Assembly: GCA_025965635.1 (NCBI GenBank)
Contig: JAOPWO010000047.1
Span: forward strand, 1-36,902
Direction: 5' to 3'
Source of the DNA: Modestobacter sp.
GTDB lineage: Bacteria > Actinomycetota > Actinomycetes > Mycobacteriales > Geodermatophilaceae
Length of the DNA stretch: 36,902 nt
Made by a program: the position numbers and the translations under genes. This document shows positions 24,820 to 33,550 of the stretch, one piece after another. Positions within the stretch are counted from its first letter, which is position 1, and each line of letters begins with the position of its first letter. The notes under the pieces are model-generated. The model was given only the letters and a program-made list of their open reading frames with translations. It was not told the origin of the DNA and made no database searches.

Positions 24820-25551
24820 ATGTCGAGCAGTCCCTCTTCCCGTACCGCGCAGGCCACCCGGGCCTTGGACCAGCTGGGCAGCATGTCGCTGCGCCAGCAC
24901 TCGATGGACTCCCTGCTGCAGGCGGTCGCGGACCTCAGCAAGACGGTGCTGCCGGGGGACCCCGAGGCGTCGATCTTCATGCAGGACAGCCGCCGGAGGT
25001 TCACCGTGGCCTCCACCGGGCAGCTGGCCCAGGATCTGGACGAAGTGCAGTACGCCGAGCACCACGGGCCGTGCCTGCACGCGGCGAGCACGGGTGAACT
25101 GACCGAGATCCCGGACACCCGGGTCGAGTCACGGTGGCCGGACTACGCGCAGCGGGCCGCCGGACACGGCAACCTCAGCTCCCTGTCCGTGCCGCTCCAG
25201 ATCGAGGGCGGCTTGTCCGGGGCGCTGAACATCTACGCCCGGGAAGCCCACGCGTTCGACGACGAGGCACGGTCGGTCGCCACCCGCTTCGGGCCCTACG
25301 CGGCGGTGGCACTGGGCAACATGTACGACTACCAGAGTGCTCAGGCCATGGCTCGCAACCTGGAGCTCGCGCTGGAGTCCCGGTCGGTCATCGACCAGGA
25401 CAAGGGCATCCTCATCGAGCGGCACAAGCTGACCCCCGACCAGGCCTTCCAGGCGCTGGTCGAAGTGTCCAGCCGGACCAACACCAAGCTGCGCGACATC
25501 GCCGACAGACTGGTGCACACCGGCGAGCTGATCACTCCTCCCGGCCGCTGA
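24820..25551 (+). CDS. GAF and ANTAR domain protein
   Basis: This 243-residue protein has a GAF domain (about residues 20-165; PGDPEASIFMQDSRRRFTVA, HHGPCLHAASTGELTEIPDT, LSVPLQIEGGLSGALNIYAR). A canonical ANTAR domain follows (ALESRSVIDQDKGILIERHK, then LTPDQAFQALVEVSSRTNTK). The intact D-KGIL core suggests RNA-binding antitermination activity controlled by the GAF sensor. GGAG about seven bases before ATG 24820 supports the start. It is closely similar to the oppositely oriented gene at 26316-27050, so the two are probably duplicates. A decarboxylase relic lies between them. Confidence 0.9.
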   Translation: MSSSPSSRTAQATRALDQLGSMSLRQHSMDSLLQAVADLSKTVLPGDPEASIFMQDSRRRFTVASTGQLAQDLDEVQYAEHHGPCLHAASTGELTEIPDTRVESRWPDYAQRAAGHGNLSSLSVPLQIEGGLSGALNIYAREAHAFDDEARSVATRFGPYAAVALGNMYDYQSAQAMARNLELALESRSVIDQDKGILIERHKLTPDQAFQALVEVSSRTNTKLRDIADRLVHTGELITPPGR

Positions 25552-25613
25552 TCGCCACGGCTGGTCGGCCGTCCGCGCACGGCGGGTGCCGGCTCTCTGC
25601 GTGACCGGCCCGG

Positions 25614-26294
25614 CGACCACCCTCACGGTCTTCAGCTCCAGGTCGGCGGCATCGGGGACGAGCATCCCGGCAGCGACGCCGGTGGTCAGGTGGTCGACCG
25701 CCTCCTGGGTGATCCGCTCACCGGGCGCGAGGACCGGGACACCGGGTGGGTACGGGCTCACCATCTCGGCGACGACGCGGCCCACGGCCTCCTCGACCGG
25801 CACCTGCTCGACCCGGGCGAAGAACGCGTCCCGGGGGCGCATGACGCTCTCGAGCTCCAGTGATCCGGGTGCCGGCAGGGCGACCGGCGCCTGCCGCTCC
25901 ATGCTGGGCGCGGCCTCGACGAGGGCCTGGAGGGCATCGACCAGGAGGCCGATCATCGCGTCGTCGTCGGCAGGGGTGAGCCGGGCGCTGATCCGGCGCG
26001 CGTCGGCGGAGGCGGTGTCGGCGTGCACCGCACCGGACATCAGGTCCTCGGGCTGCTTGACGACGCCCGGGGACTCCCGGCGGCCGTCGAGACCGTTGAG
26101 CGTGAGGACGTCGGGAGCGAGCACCCTGCCCCGACCACGTCCACCACCGGGGGGTCCGCGCCGCGGCCCTGCTTGTGGTCAGGCGCGCCGACGACGACGT
26201 CCCCCCGCTCGCGGTACGCCTGCAGTGCTTCGATCACCGGCACTCGCGAATGGTCCACGGTGCGCGCAGCTATCCGGTTGCCCCGTACCGACAC
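25614..26294 (-). pseudogene. Orn/Lys/Arg decarboxylase relic lacking the PLP core
   Basis: The N-terminal frame reads VDHSRVPVIEALQAYRERGD and GAPDHKQGRGADP, typical of fold-I amino acid decarboxylases. After a frameshift it continues VLTLNGLDGRRESPGVVKQP to SGAVHAD. The sequence then jumps straight to the C-terminal domain: DARRISARLTPADDDAMIGL, RPRDAFFARVEQVPVEEAVG, MVSPYPPGVPVLAPGERITQ. Roughly 300 residues with the cofactor Lys motif are missing, and the natural stop is lost (the frame runs on into the opposing gene). The product cannot be a decarboxylase. It lies between two opposing GAF-ANTAR genes. Confidence 0.8.
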
Positions 26295-26315
26295 CCGCCG
26301 GGTGGGTGCGGCACG

Positions 26316-27050
26316 TCAGTGCCGGGGTCGGTGGGTGAGGAGCTCGCCGGTCGTGACGAGATGGCCGGCCACGTCACGGAGCTTGACGTCGGCTCCCATC
26401 GAGGCGTGCGCGAGGACCTGGAACGCCTGGTCGGCGGTCAGCTTGTGGCGCTCGATGAGGATGCCCTTGGCCTGGTCGATGGTGGCCCGGGACTCCAGCG
26501 AGGCCTGCAGGTTGTCGGCCAGGTCGCGTGCACTCGCGTAGGCGTGCATGTTGGCTGCAGCGGTACCGGCGAACTGGGCGAACTTGACGGCGGCCGACCG
26601 GCTGGCGCCGTCGAAGCCGGCCGGTTCGCGGGAGTAGATGTTGAGTCCCGCGGCGAGCTGTTCCGGGCTGCCGAGCGGGATCGACAGGATGCTCAACGCG
26701 CCGCGGCGGGCGGCATCCCGCATGTAGTCAGGCCACCGTGTCTCGGTCCGGGTATCGGTGACCTCGACGGTCTCGGCCCGGGCGGCGGCATGCAGGCAGG
26801 GTCCGTAGCCGCGCCCGTACTGGCTCTCGTCGAGGTCGAGGGCGAGTTGGCCGGTGTAGACGAACGTCGTGGGCCGGTCCGCGACGAGCACACTGACTGA
26901 CGCCTCGACGGGCGCGGACATGACCTGCTTGGTCAGATCGGCGACCGTCTGCAGCACCGAGTCCAGCGACTCGGTCGACAGCGACAGCGTGGCCAAGCGA
27001 TCGAACGCTGTTCGCGCGTCCATGTGTCGGGTCGGATTCTGCGATGTCAT
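26316..27050 (-). CDS. GAF and ANTAR domain protein
   Basis: The protein is 244 residues from ATG 27050, supported by GGAG six bases upstream; the longer track start runs through non-coding sequence. The GAF domain (about residues 20-165) shows VEASVSVLVADRPTTFVYTG, GYGPCLHAAARAETVEVTDT and LSIPLGSPEQLAAGLNIYSR. The ANTAR domain shows ASLESRATIDQAKGILIERH and KLTADQAFQVLAHASMGADV, a fully canonical core. It is a probable RNA-binding antiterminator responding to a small ligand or redox signal. It is a paralogue of 24820-25551 and points towards it. Confidence 0.9.
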   Translation of the reverse strand: MTSQNPTRHMDARTAFDRLATLSLSTESLDSVLQTVADLTKQVMSAPVEASVSVLVADRPTTFVYTGQLALDLDESQYGRGYGPCLHAAARAETVEVTDTRTETRWPDYMRDAARRGALSILSIPLGSPEQLAAGLNIYSREPAGFDGASRSAAVKFAQFAGTAAANMHAYASARDLADNLQASLESRATIDQAKGILIERHKLTADQAFQVLAHASMGADVKLRDVAGHLVTTGELLTHRPRH

Positions 27051-27274
27051 GGAGAGCTCCGGCCTCTTCTCCGGGGCGCGATGCCTCGGAACGGAGCCTC
27101 GAGCCCCTGACGGGCGGCTCCGTGCGGGTGCACGCCGCTCTCTGACGCACGCTCGGTGCGGGGATGTCCCAGCGCCTGAACGGACCGTACAGGTCATGAC
27201 CCCCAGGGACGGCGGTCGGTGAGCAGAAGGGCGGGGCATATCAGTCCCTGCCCGGTCGGGCCGAGACCCGCGGC

Positions 27275-27962
27275 TGCTGGACGTGTTCATGCGACCACGC
27301 GCTTGCGGACGAGTCGCGAGCCGCCGCTGCGGTGCTCCCGGTCGCCGGCGCCGGCATCAGTCTCCTTCCCCCCTGACTGGCGGCTACCGCTCGGCGCCAG
27401 CGATGAGGATTCGGCCGCGGCCGAGCGCCTCCAGTTCACCGTCGGGGAAGGCCCGTGCCTGTCGTCCCACGGCTCGGGTGGACCTGTCGTGGCGGACGAG
27501 GGCACCATCGCCGCCCGCTGGCCCGCGTTCTACGCCGACCTGGTCGCGCGCACACCCGTTCGCGGCATCATCTCCCTGCCGTTGGTGGATGGACTGCGCA
27601 GCTTCGGCGCCCTGGACCTGTACCTGGTCCCACCGAGCGTCATCGGCGCGGTGACCTCGGTCGATGCCCTGGAGGTCACCCGCGAGGTCGTCTCGATCCT
27701 CCAGGGCGCCGATCGGTCGTCGTCGCGAGGGCCGGACGGGCCGGCATGGCTGGATGCGCCCGCCGCGGCACGGCGCTCCCTGGTGTGGCAGGCGATGGGC
27801 TTCGTCAACTCAGGCCTGGGGGTCACGAGCGCAGACGCCCTGGCGCTCCTGCGGGCCCACGCCTACAGCGAGTGCCGGGATCTGGATGACCTCGTTGCCC
27901 ACGTGCTCAACCGCGACGTCCCTCTGGAGGACCTGGCCTTCGATCGCTTCGAGTCGCGGTAG
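27275..27962 (+). pseudogene. GAF/ANTAR-like protein with frameshifted N-terminus
   Basis: From DWRLPLGASDEDSAAAERLQ onward one frame is intact. It contains FTVGEGPCLSSHGSGGPVVA, VRGIISLPLVDGLRSFGALD and an ANTAR-like end (RRSLVWQAMGFVNSGLGVTS, DALALLRAHAYSE). The expected first 40 residues occur in other frames: LLDVF, then VHATTRL, then DESRAAAAVLPVAGAGISLL, each cut by a shift. Two or three indels therefore disrupt the start. Either the gene is dead or a shortened protein is made from a downstream GTG/ATG. Sequencing error is less likely because the indels cluster. It would have been the fourth GAF-ANTAR gene here. Confidence 0.65.
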
Positions 27963-27980
27963 CCCAGTCGCCGGGACCGC

Positions 27981-28340
27981 TCAGCCCGGCCATCGGTCGG
28001 CGACGGTCAGGACGGTCAGCAGCCCGGTGATCTCCAGCGGCCGCCGCACCGCGCGGCTGGTGCCGCACGTCACGGTCAGCGCCCGGCCGGTGGCCCGGGC
28101 CGTACGGTCGGCGACCACGAGAGCGGTCAGTCCGGCCGAGTCCAGGAAGGTGACCCCGCTGAGGTCGAGCAGCACGTCCGTCACGTCGGGGTGAGCGAGC
28201 GTCTCCACCAGCGACTGCCTGAGGGTGGGTGCAGTGACGGCGTCGACGTCACCGGTCACGGTGACGAGGGATCTGTCGGCTGCACGGACGGCCTCGATGA
28301 CCAAGCGGTTCGGGTCGAGTTCGGCGAGGGATGCCGTCAT
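27981..28340 (-). CDS. STAS-domain anti-sigma factor antagonist
   Basis: A 119-residue single STAS domain of the RsbV/SpoIIAA type. It has VTVTGDVDAVTAPTLRQSLV at the nucleotide-binding side and VLLDLSGVTFLDSAGLTALV with the phosphorylatable Ser in the DSAGL motif. Such proteins bind anti-sigma kinases when unphosphorylated, freeing the sigma factor. The SpoIIE-type phosphatase at 17276-18460 is a candidate partner that would activate it. No anti-sigma kinase is encoded in the window. It stands alone, convergent with the broken GAF gene. The start is ATG 28340; no strong ribosome binding site is visible. Confidence 0.88.
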   Translation of the reverse strand: MTASLAELDPNRLVIEAVRAADRSLVTVTGDVDAVTAPTLRQSLVETLAHPDVTDVLLDLSGVTFLDSAGLTALVVADRTARATGRALTVTCGTSRAVRRPLEITGLLTVLTVADRWPG

Positions 28341-28547
28341 GGGGTGTCCTGACGTCGGGCGTGATCTGCCCGGTGTTGGACGCTCGACTGCGAAAGTACA
28401 CCCTCAACGGCCTTGCCGGTCCTCGGTCCTCGCTGTCCCGCACCGGGCGGTCGAGCCGGCCGGTCCTCGGCTGCGTGCAGACGACGTCCGTCTTCGTCCA
28501 CCGGAGCCCGGTCGACGTCACCGGGCGATCGCGCGCCCTCAGCCCCC
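28341..28547. other. short intergenic region
   Basis: Nothing recognisable. It separates two leftward genes and should contain the promoter of the STAS gene. Confidence 0.4.
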
Positions 28548-28739
28548 TCAGTACTGCAGGGTGACCCACACCTCGGCAGCGCCCTGGGGCGTCGCCACCG
28601 TGCGGGCGGGATCGGCGGGTGCGTAGACGCCGAACCAGCGCGGGCCGTCGTAGACGAGCACCGAGGTCGCGAGGAGCGGGTCGGCCACCTCGCCGACGTC
28701 ACCGTCGCGCGGACCACCAACGTGGAGGATCAACGCCAT
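28548..28739 (-). CDS. small hypothetical protein
   Basis: This 63-residue soluble protein begins MALILHVGGPRDGDVGEVAD and contains VLVYDGPRWFGVYAPADPAR. The regular alternation of hydrophobic residues suggests a small beta-rich fold. The reading frame has normal high-GC third positions. I do not recognise a family with known function. It lies alone on the minus strand between a DUF1330 remnant and the STAS gene. Confidence 0.55.
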   Translation of the reverse strand: MALILHVGGPRDGDVGEVADPLLATSVLVYDGPRWFGVYAPADPARTVATPQGAAEVWVTLQY

Positions 28740-28819
28740 GTGCTCACGCTAGCGCAGCGTTTACGACGTAAACCCAGCGCAGGGATGCAGCGCGACGGCG
28801 GCGGGCCGGGCGCCCCCCG

Positions 28820-29023
28820 CTACCAGGGGCTGGTCGCCTGCAGCACGGCCTCGGTGAGGGCGCGGGTGCGCAGGACGGTGACCTCCTGGTACTCCGGGTC
28901 GGCGACCATCCGGCTGAATGCCGCCCGGGAGGGGTAGCGGACCAGGAGCACGGCGTCCCACTCCTGCCCGGCGTCGGCTACCAGCGGCGCCGGGACCCGC
29001 CCCGCCCGGCGCGCTGCGGGCAT
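28820..29023 (-). pseudogene. DUF1330-like protein, 5'-truncated
   Basis: The frame GRVPAPLVADAGQEWDAVLL followed by RYPSRAAFSRMVADPEYQEV is the C-terminal half of a DUF1330/dimeric alpha-beta-barrel protein. The N-terminal half (about 50 residues) is missing, and a permease gene begins in the opposite direction 40 bases beyond the only possible ATG at 29023. The 67-residue product would be half a ferredoxin-like fold. It is therefore probably a relic created when the permease region was joined here. Confidence 0.6.
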
Positions 29024-29062
29024 GCTGTGCGATAACCGTGCGGTGACGAGGACGCCTGCCGC

Positions 29063-30616
29063 ATGAGCACCCCCCAGCCGACGACGGCCACGACGCTTCC
29101 GGCAGCGGCCGAGGGCACGGCGCTGGACAAGGGGCTCAAACGGGGCGCGCTGGGCCTGGGCGCCTCGATCGTGCTGGGCATCTCCTCGACCGCGCCCGCG
29201 TACGCGCTGGCCGCGACGCTCGGGTTCGTCGTCGTCGCGGTGGGGGTGAAGGCGCCGGCGATCATGCTGCTGGCCTTCGTGCCGATGTGGCTGATCGCGC
29301 TGGCCTACGCCGAGCTCAACCGGCACGAGCCCGACTGCGGCACCACCTTCACCTGGGCGGCCCGGGCCTTCGGGCCGCGCACCGGCTGGATGGGCGGCTG
29401 GGGGATCATCGCCGCCGACGTCATCGTGATGGCCAACCTGGCTCAGATCGCCGGCTCCTACGGGTACCGGCTGGTCGGGCTGGACTCGCTGGCCGACAGC
29501 ACCGCCTGGACGACGGCGGCCGGCGTCGGCTGGATCGCGCTGATGACCTGGATCTGCTGGCGGGGCATCGAGCCGACCGCGCGCGTGCAGAGCGTGCTGC
29601 TGGTCGTGGAGGTCGTCGTCCTGGTGGCGTTCGCGGTCTACGCGCTGGCCAAGGTCTACGCCGGGACCGCGCCCGCCGGCGCGCTGATGCCCTCGCTGTC
29701 CTGGCTGTGGCCCGCGGGGCTGGACTGGGCGCAGCTCACCGAGGCGACGCTGCTGGCGATCTTCATCTACTGGGGCTGGGACTCGGCGATGGCGGTCAAC
29801 GAGGAGACCCGGGACCCGGCGACCGCCCCTGGCCGTTCGGTGCTGATCGCCACGGTCCTGCTGGTGACCATCTACACCGTGCTGACCGTGGCGACGGTGG
29901 CCTTCGCCGGGGTCGGCCCCGAGGGGATCGGGCTGGGCAACGAGGCCAACGCCGAGGACGTGTTCGCCGCGCTGGGGAGCGCGGTCTTCGGCGACGACCT
30001 GTTCGGCCGGGCCTTCGAGGCGCTGCTGGTGCTGTCGGTGCTCACCTCGGCGGCGGCGTGCACGCAGACCACGATCCTGCCGACCGCCCGCGGCACGCTG
30101 TCGATGGCCGCCTACCGGGCGCTGCCGACGTCGTTCGCCCGGATCCACCCGCGGTACCTCACCCCGTCGGTGTCGACCATCTGGATGGGCGCGGTCTCGA
30201 TCGTCTTCTACGTCGGCCTGACGCTCGTCAGCGACAACGTGCTGCAGGACTCCATCGCGGCCACCGGCATGCTGATCGCCTTCTACTACGGCCTCACCGG
30301 GTTCGCCTGCGCCTGGCAGTTCCGTCGGCGGCTGCGCTCGGCCCGCGACGTGCTCGTGCGCCTGGTCCTGCCGCTGGCCGGCGGGGCGCTGATGCTGGTG
30401 GTCTTCGTGCTGGCCTGCATCGAGTACGCCGACCCCGGGTACGGCGAGACGGTCTTCTTCGGCGTCGGCGGGGTGTTCGTCGTCGGCCTCGGCTCGCTGC
30501 TGCTCGGGCTGCTGTTGATGGCCGCCTGGAACGCGGTCGCCCCGGCGTTCTTCCGCGGCGAGACGATGCGGCGCGACACCCAGGAGCTCCTCCTGCGGCC
30601 CGACCAGCCGGGCTGA
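29063..30616 (+). CDS. APC-superfamily amino acid permease
   Basis: This 517-residue membrane transporter has about twelve membrane spans. The first span carries the APC-type unwound helix motif (LGASIVLGISSTAPAYALAA). It is followed by PMWLIALAYAELNRHEPDCG, TFTWAARAFGPRTGWMGGWG and IYWGWDSAMAVNEETRDPAT, all typical of the family. It imports amino acids or related amines with protons. The start at ATG 29063 follows GAGGA by about ten bases. The C-terminal tail after the last span is short. The exact substrate is not predictable, and no metabolic gene is linked to it. Confidence 0.88.
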   Translation: MSTPQPTTATTLPAAAEGTALDKGLKRGALGLGASIVLGISSTAPAYALAATLGFVVVAVGVKAPAIMLLAFVPMWLIALAYAELNRHEPDCGTTFTWAARAFGPRTGWMGGWGIIAADVIVMANLAQIAGSYGYRLVGLDSLADSTAWTTAAGVGWIALMTWICWRGIEPTARVQSVLLVVEVVVLVAFAVYALAKVYAGTAPAGALMPSLSWLWPAGLDWAQLTEATLLAIFIYWGWDSAMAVNEETRDPATAPGRSVLIATVLLVTIYTVLTVATVAFAGVGPEGIGLGNEANAEDVFAALGSAVFGDDLFGRAFEALLVLSVLTSAAACTQTTILPTARGTLSMAAYRALPTSFARIHPRYLTPSVSTIWMGAVSIVFYVGLTLVSDNVLQDSIAATGMLIAFYYGLTGFACAWQFRRRLRSARDVLVRLVLPLAGGALMLVVFVLACIEYADPGYGETVFFGVGGVFVVGLGSLLLGLLLMAAWNAVAPAFFRGETMRRDTQELLLRPDQPG

Positions 30617-30748
30617 CCGACCGTCGGGACGCCCCGACCATTCGATCAGCGATGGTTCCCAGCGTCAGCCGGTCGTGCTGATTCGTCGTGCATCCCTCCA
30701 GTTCATCCTCCCTTCTGCCGAAGTGGCGGGAGAGGAGAGGGGTCGGTC

Positions 30749-30928
30749 ATGGAGACAATGGCGTGCAGGGCAGTGGCACAGGCGGGGCTGGTGGCGGTGA
30801 CGGCGTCCCTGGACGACCATTCGCCGGAGCGACTGCTGTTCGTGGCCGGGTGGCTGACCACCGCGGCCGACCTGGTGCTCCCATCGGCACCCCTGGAGCT
30901 GGGCTCGGGCCTCGACGTCCTGCTCTGA
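30749..30928 (+). CDS. 59-residue hypothetical protein, missed by the ORF track
   Basis: The frame begins METMACRAVAQAGLVAVTAS and continues LDDHSPERLLFVAGWLTTAA to a stop at 30928. An AGGAGAGGGG tract lies about ten bases upstream. A hydrophobic LLFVAGWLTTAADLVL segment could be an amphipathic or membrane helix. Regular high-GC third positions support coding. It is just below the length cut-off of the supplied track. The function is unknown. Convergent with the DUF2786 gene, eight bases apart. Confidence 0.5.
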   Translation: METMACRAVAQAGLVAVTASLDDHSPERLLFVAGWLTTAADLVLPSAPLELGSGLDVLL

Positions 30929-30935
30929 CCCTCGG

Positions 30936-32108
30936 TCAGCGCCCCTGGCCGCCGGCCAGTGAGCGCCGGCTCCCGCCGAGCTCCGCGTCGTCGGCCGCCT
31001 GCCGGCCGGCGTGCCACCCGGCCGGGTCGACGGTCCGGCTGCCCCGCCGGCGCAGGTGCGGGAACAGCTCGCTCACCGCCGCGTCGACGGCGCGGGCACG
31101 TTCGGCGAGCACCGGGACCACCTCGGTGCCGTAGGTGCTCGTCGCCTCGGCGGTCGCCTGTTCCCGGGCGCTCTCCAGCCGTTCGCCGATCCGCTGGGCG
31201 AACGAGTACAGGAACCCGCGGCGGTACGCCGTCGACCGGGCGCGCGGCCCGCCGGTGCCGGCGGCCACGGTCATCGCCCGGCCGGCCTGCACCAGCAGCG
31301 ACGTGACCAGCAGCTCCACCAGGTCCAGGTCGTCGGCCGCGCCGACCAGGGTGGCCATGCCCAGCGCGGGGTGCAGGACGACCCGCACCCCGTTCGCCGA
31401 CCCGACCGCCTGCACCACCGAGGCCTTCGCCTCCACGTGCGGGTCGTCCAGGTGCATCCGCCGTGCTCCCACCGAGGGGTGCTCGGCCCCCGACCGCTGT
31501 CCGAGCACCGCGGCGTCGATCGTGTGCCGGGCCATCAGCGACTGGGCCTTGGCCGACAGCGCTTCGGCCTCCTCGGGGAAGTCGGTCGACTCCGCCTTGG
31601 CCAGCAGCGCCCGGATCCGGGCCAGCATCTTCGGATCGACGCCGTCGCCGTGCACCGACGCCGCCCGGAGGCCCGCGGCCCAGGCCGACGGCGGCGGGAG
31701 CAGCAGCTCCAGCGGCGGCAGCTCGCGCACCACCCCGAGCACGCGCAACACGTCGCGCCACGCGCTCGCGGTGTCGATCCGTTCGCTGCGCCACCAGTCG
31801 GCCACCGGGGCTCCGCCGTCCGCCGTGCCGCCGCCCAGTTGGGCCGCCCAGGCGCCGGGCGCCCGCTCGGCCGCCCGGCTCCCGTTCGCGTCGGCGCCGA
31901 TGACCGCCTCGAGCAGGCGGGCGCCGCGGGCGCTGGTGCGGCGCCGGACGACGTGCACCACATCGGCGGGCTGCCAGCCCGCCTCCCACAGGTGCGGCAG
32001 TGCCGTGCCCAGCGCGCGGGCGGCGTGGCCGTCGGTGTCGACGCCGGCGTCGAGCTGGACCAGCCGGCGGACCAGTGGGTCCAGCTCGGCGGCGAGCACG
32101 CCGGGCAT
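30936..32108 (-). CDS. DUF2786 domain protein
   Basis: The protein is 390 residues from ATG 32108. The DUF2786 helix-rich motif is seen mid-protein as KMLARIRALLAKAESTDFPE and EAEALSAKAQSLMARHTIDA. A C-terminal half with AYRRGFLYSFAQRIGERLES follows. The N-terminal part (LVRRLVQLDAGVDTDGHAAR) is helical. The role is unknown. The same frame runs without a stop back to the end of purT and encodes CRCPPAHGCPGTLAEH and LDEEDPIADDPLPLLLIAGS. These look like protein, yet no ATG, GTG or TTG occurs there. Either ATG 32108 is the start or the true start is upstream and disguised by an indel or a rare codon. Confidence 0.75.
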   Translation of the reverse strand: MPGVLAAELDPLVRRLVQLDAGVDTDGHAARALGTALPHLWEAGWQPADVVHVVRRRTSARGARLLEAVIGADANGSRAAERAPGAWAAQLGGGTADGGAPVADWWRSERIDTASAWRDVLRVLGVVRELPPLELLLPPPSAWAAGLRAASVHGDGVDPKMLARIRALLAKAESTDFPEEAEALSAKAQSLMARHTIDAAVLGQRSGAEHPSVGARRMHLDDPHVEAKASVVQAVGSANGVRVVLHPALGMATLVGAADDLDLVELLVTSLLVQAGRAMTVAAGTGGPRARSTAYRRGFLYSFAQRIGERLESAREQATAEATSTYGTEVVPVLAERARAVDAAVSELFPHLRRRGSRTVDPAGWHAGRQAADDAELGGSRRSLAGGQGR

Positions 32109-32301
32109 GCCGGCCAGCCGGGATCCGGCGATGAGCAGCAGCGGGAGCGGGTCGTCGGCGATCGGGTCCTCCTCGTCCAGGTCCCGGGCCGGTCGGCGGT
32201 CGGGACGGTGCTCGGCCAGCGTGCCCGGGCAGCCGTGCGCCGGCGGGCAGCGGCACGCAGGCGTGGACGGCGCCTCCTGCTGGGGACGCCGGCCGGCCGG
32301 G

Positions 32302-33498
32302 TCAGGCCCGGGGGCGCACCTTCCCGGCGGCGGCGCGGGCGGTGGCCCGGGCGGTATCGACGTCCTGGCCGTCGACCCGGGCCAGGGCCACGCCCATCCG
32401 CCGCCGGGGGAAGCTCTCGGGCTTGCCGAACAGCCGCAGGTCGACGCCGGGGATGGCGAGCGCCTCGTCGACCCCGTCGAAGGTGATGCCGACCGCCTCG
32501 GTGCCGCCGTAGACGACGGCCGAGGCCCCCGCGTTGCGGAGGGAGGGGTCGACCGGCAGGCCGAGGAGGGCCCGGGCGTGCAGCTCGAACTCGTTCTGCC
32601 ACTGCGTGGTCAGGGTGACCAGGCCGGTGTCGTGCGGGCGCGGGCTGACCTCGGAGAACCACACGTCGTCCCCGCGGACGAACAGCTCCACGCCGAACAG
32701 CCCCAGCCCGCCCAGGTCGCCGGTGACCGCGGAGGCGATCGCCTGTGCCCGGTCCAGTGCCACCGGCGACATCGGCTGGGGCTGCCAGCTCTCCACGTAG
32801 TCGCCGGCCTCCTGGCGGTGACCGATGGGCGCGCAGAACGACGTCGTCGGCTCGCCGTCGCGCATCCACCGCACGGTGAGCAGGGTGATCTCGTAGTCGA
32901 AGTCGACGAACCCCTCCACGATCACCCGGGTGCCGGCCACCCGGCTGCCGGCCATCGCGTACGCCCAGGCGCCGGCGACGTCCTGCGGCCCGTCGAGCTT
33001 GCTCTGCCCCTTGCCGGAGGAGGACATCACCGGCTTCACCACGCACGGGAAGCCGACCTCGGCGGCGGCCGCGCGCAGTTCCTCCAGCGAGTCGCAGAAC
33101 CGGTAGGCACTGGTCGGCAGGCCGAGCTCCTCGGCGGCCAGCCGCCGGATGCCCTCGCGGTCCATGGTCAGCCGGGCGGCCCGCGCGGTGGGCACCACCC
33201 GCACGCCCTCGGCCTCCAGCTCGACCAGGGTGTGGGTGGCGATCGCCTCGATCTCGGGGACGACGACGTCGGGGCGCTCGGCTTCGACCAGGGCCCGGAG
33301 CTGCGCCGGGACGCACATAGTGATCGTGCGTGAGTGGTGGGCCACCTGGTGGCAGGGGGAGTGGTCGTAGCGGTCGACGGCGATGGTCTCCACGCCGAGC
33401 CGCTGGAGGGCGATGAGCACCTCCTTGGCCAGCTCCCCGCTGCCCAGGAGCATCACGCGGGTGGCCGACGGCGACAACGGGGTGCCCAGGGAGACCAT
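32302..33498 (-). CDS. purT: formate-dependent phosphoribosylglycinamide formyltransferase
   Basis: The protein is 398 residues from ATG 33498. It is an ATP-grasp enzyme that makes formyl-GAR from GAR, formate and ATP in purine synthesis. Visible features are the N-terminal [20 protein letters not shown], substrate region [23 protein letters not shown]-grasp loop [40 protein letters not shown] (metal-binding Glu) and [16 protein letters not shown] near the end. The length fits PurT. The longer track ORF adds unlikely sequence before the conserved start. It is transcribed towards the DUF2786 gene, and divergent from a decayed ICL/PEP-mutase-family gene. Confidence 0.93.
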   Translation of the reverse strand: MVSLGTPLSPSATRVMLLGSGELAKEVLIALQRLGVETIAVDRYDHSPCHQVAHHSRTITMCVPAQLRALVEAERPDVVVPEIEAIATHTLVELEAEGVRVVPTARAARLTMDREGIRRLAAEELGLPTSAYRFCDSLEELRAAAAEVGFPCVVKPVMSSSGKGQSKLDGPQDVAGAWAYAMAGSRVAGTRVIVEGFVDFDYEITLLTVRWMRDGEPTTSFCAPIGHRQEAGDYVESWQPQPMSPVALDRAQAIASAVTGDLGGLGLFGVELFVRGDDVWFSEVSPRPHDTGLVTLTTQWQNEFELHARALLGLPVDPSLRNAGASAVVYGGTEAVGITFDGVDEALAIPGVDLRLFGKPESFPRRRMGVALARVDGQDVDTARATARAAAGKVRPRA

Positions 33499-33550
33499 GC
33501 CGGACAGGCTACGGACGGCGTTCCCGGCGGCGTCGTGTCGAGGTGTCGAC

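Noticed and set aside
31135-33333. 732-codon plus-strand ORF across DUF2786 and purT
   Set aside because: It crosses two well-supported opposite-strand genes and has shadow-type composition (Ser, Arg, Pro, Ala).
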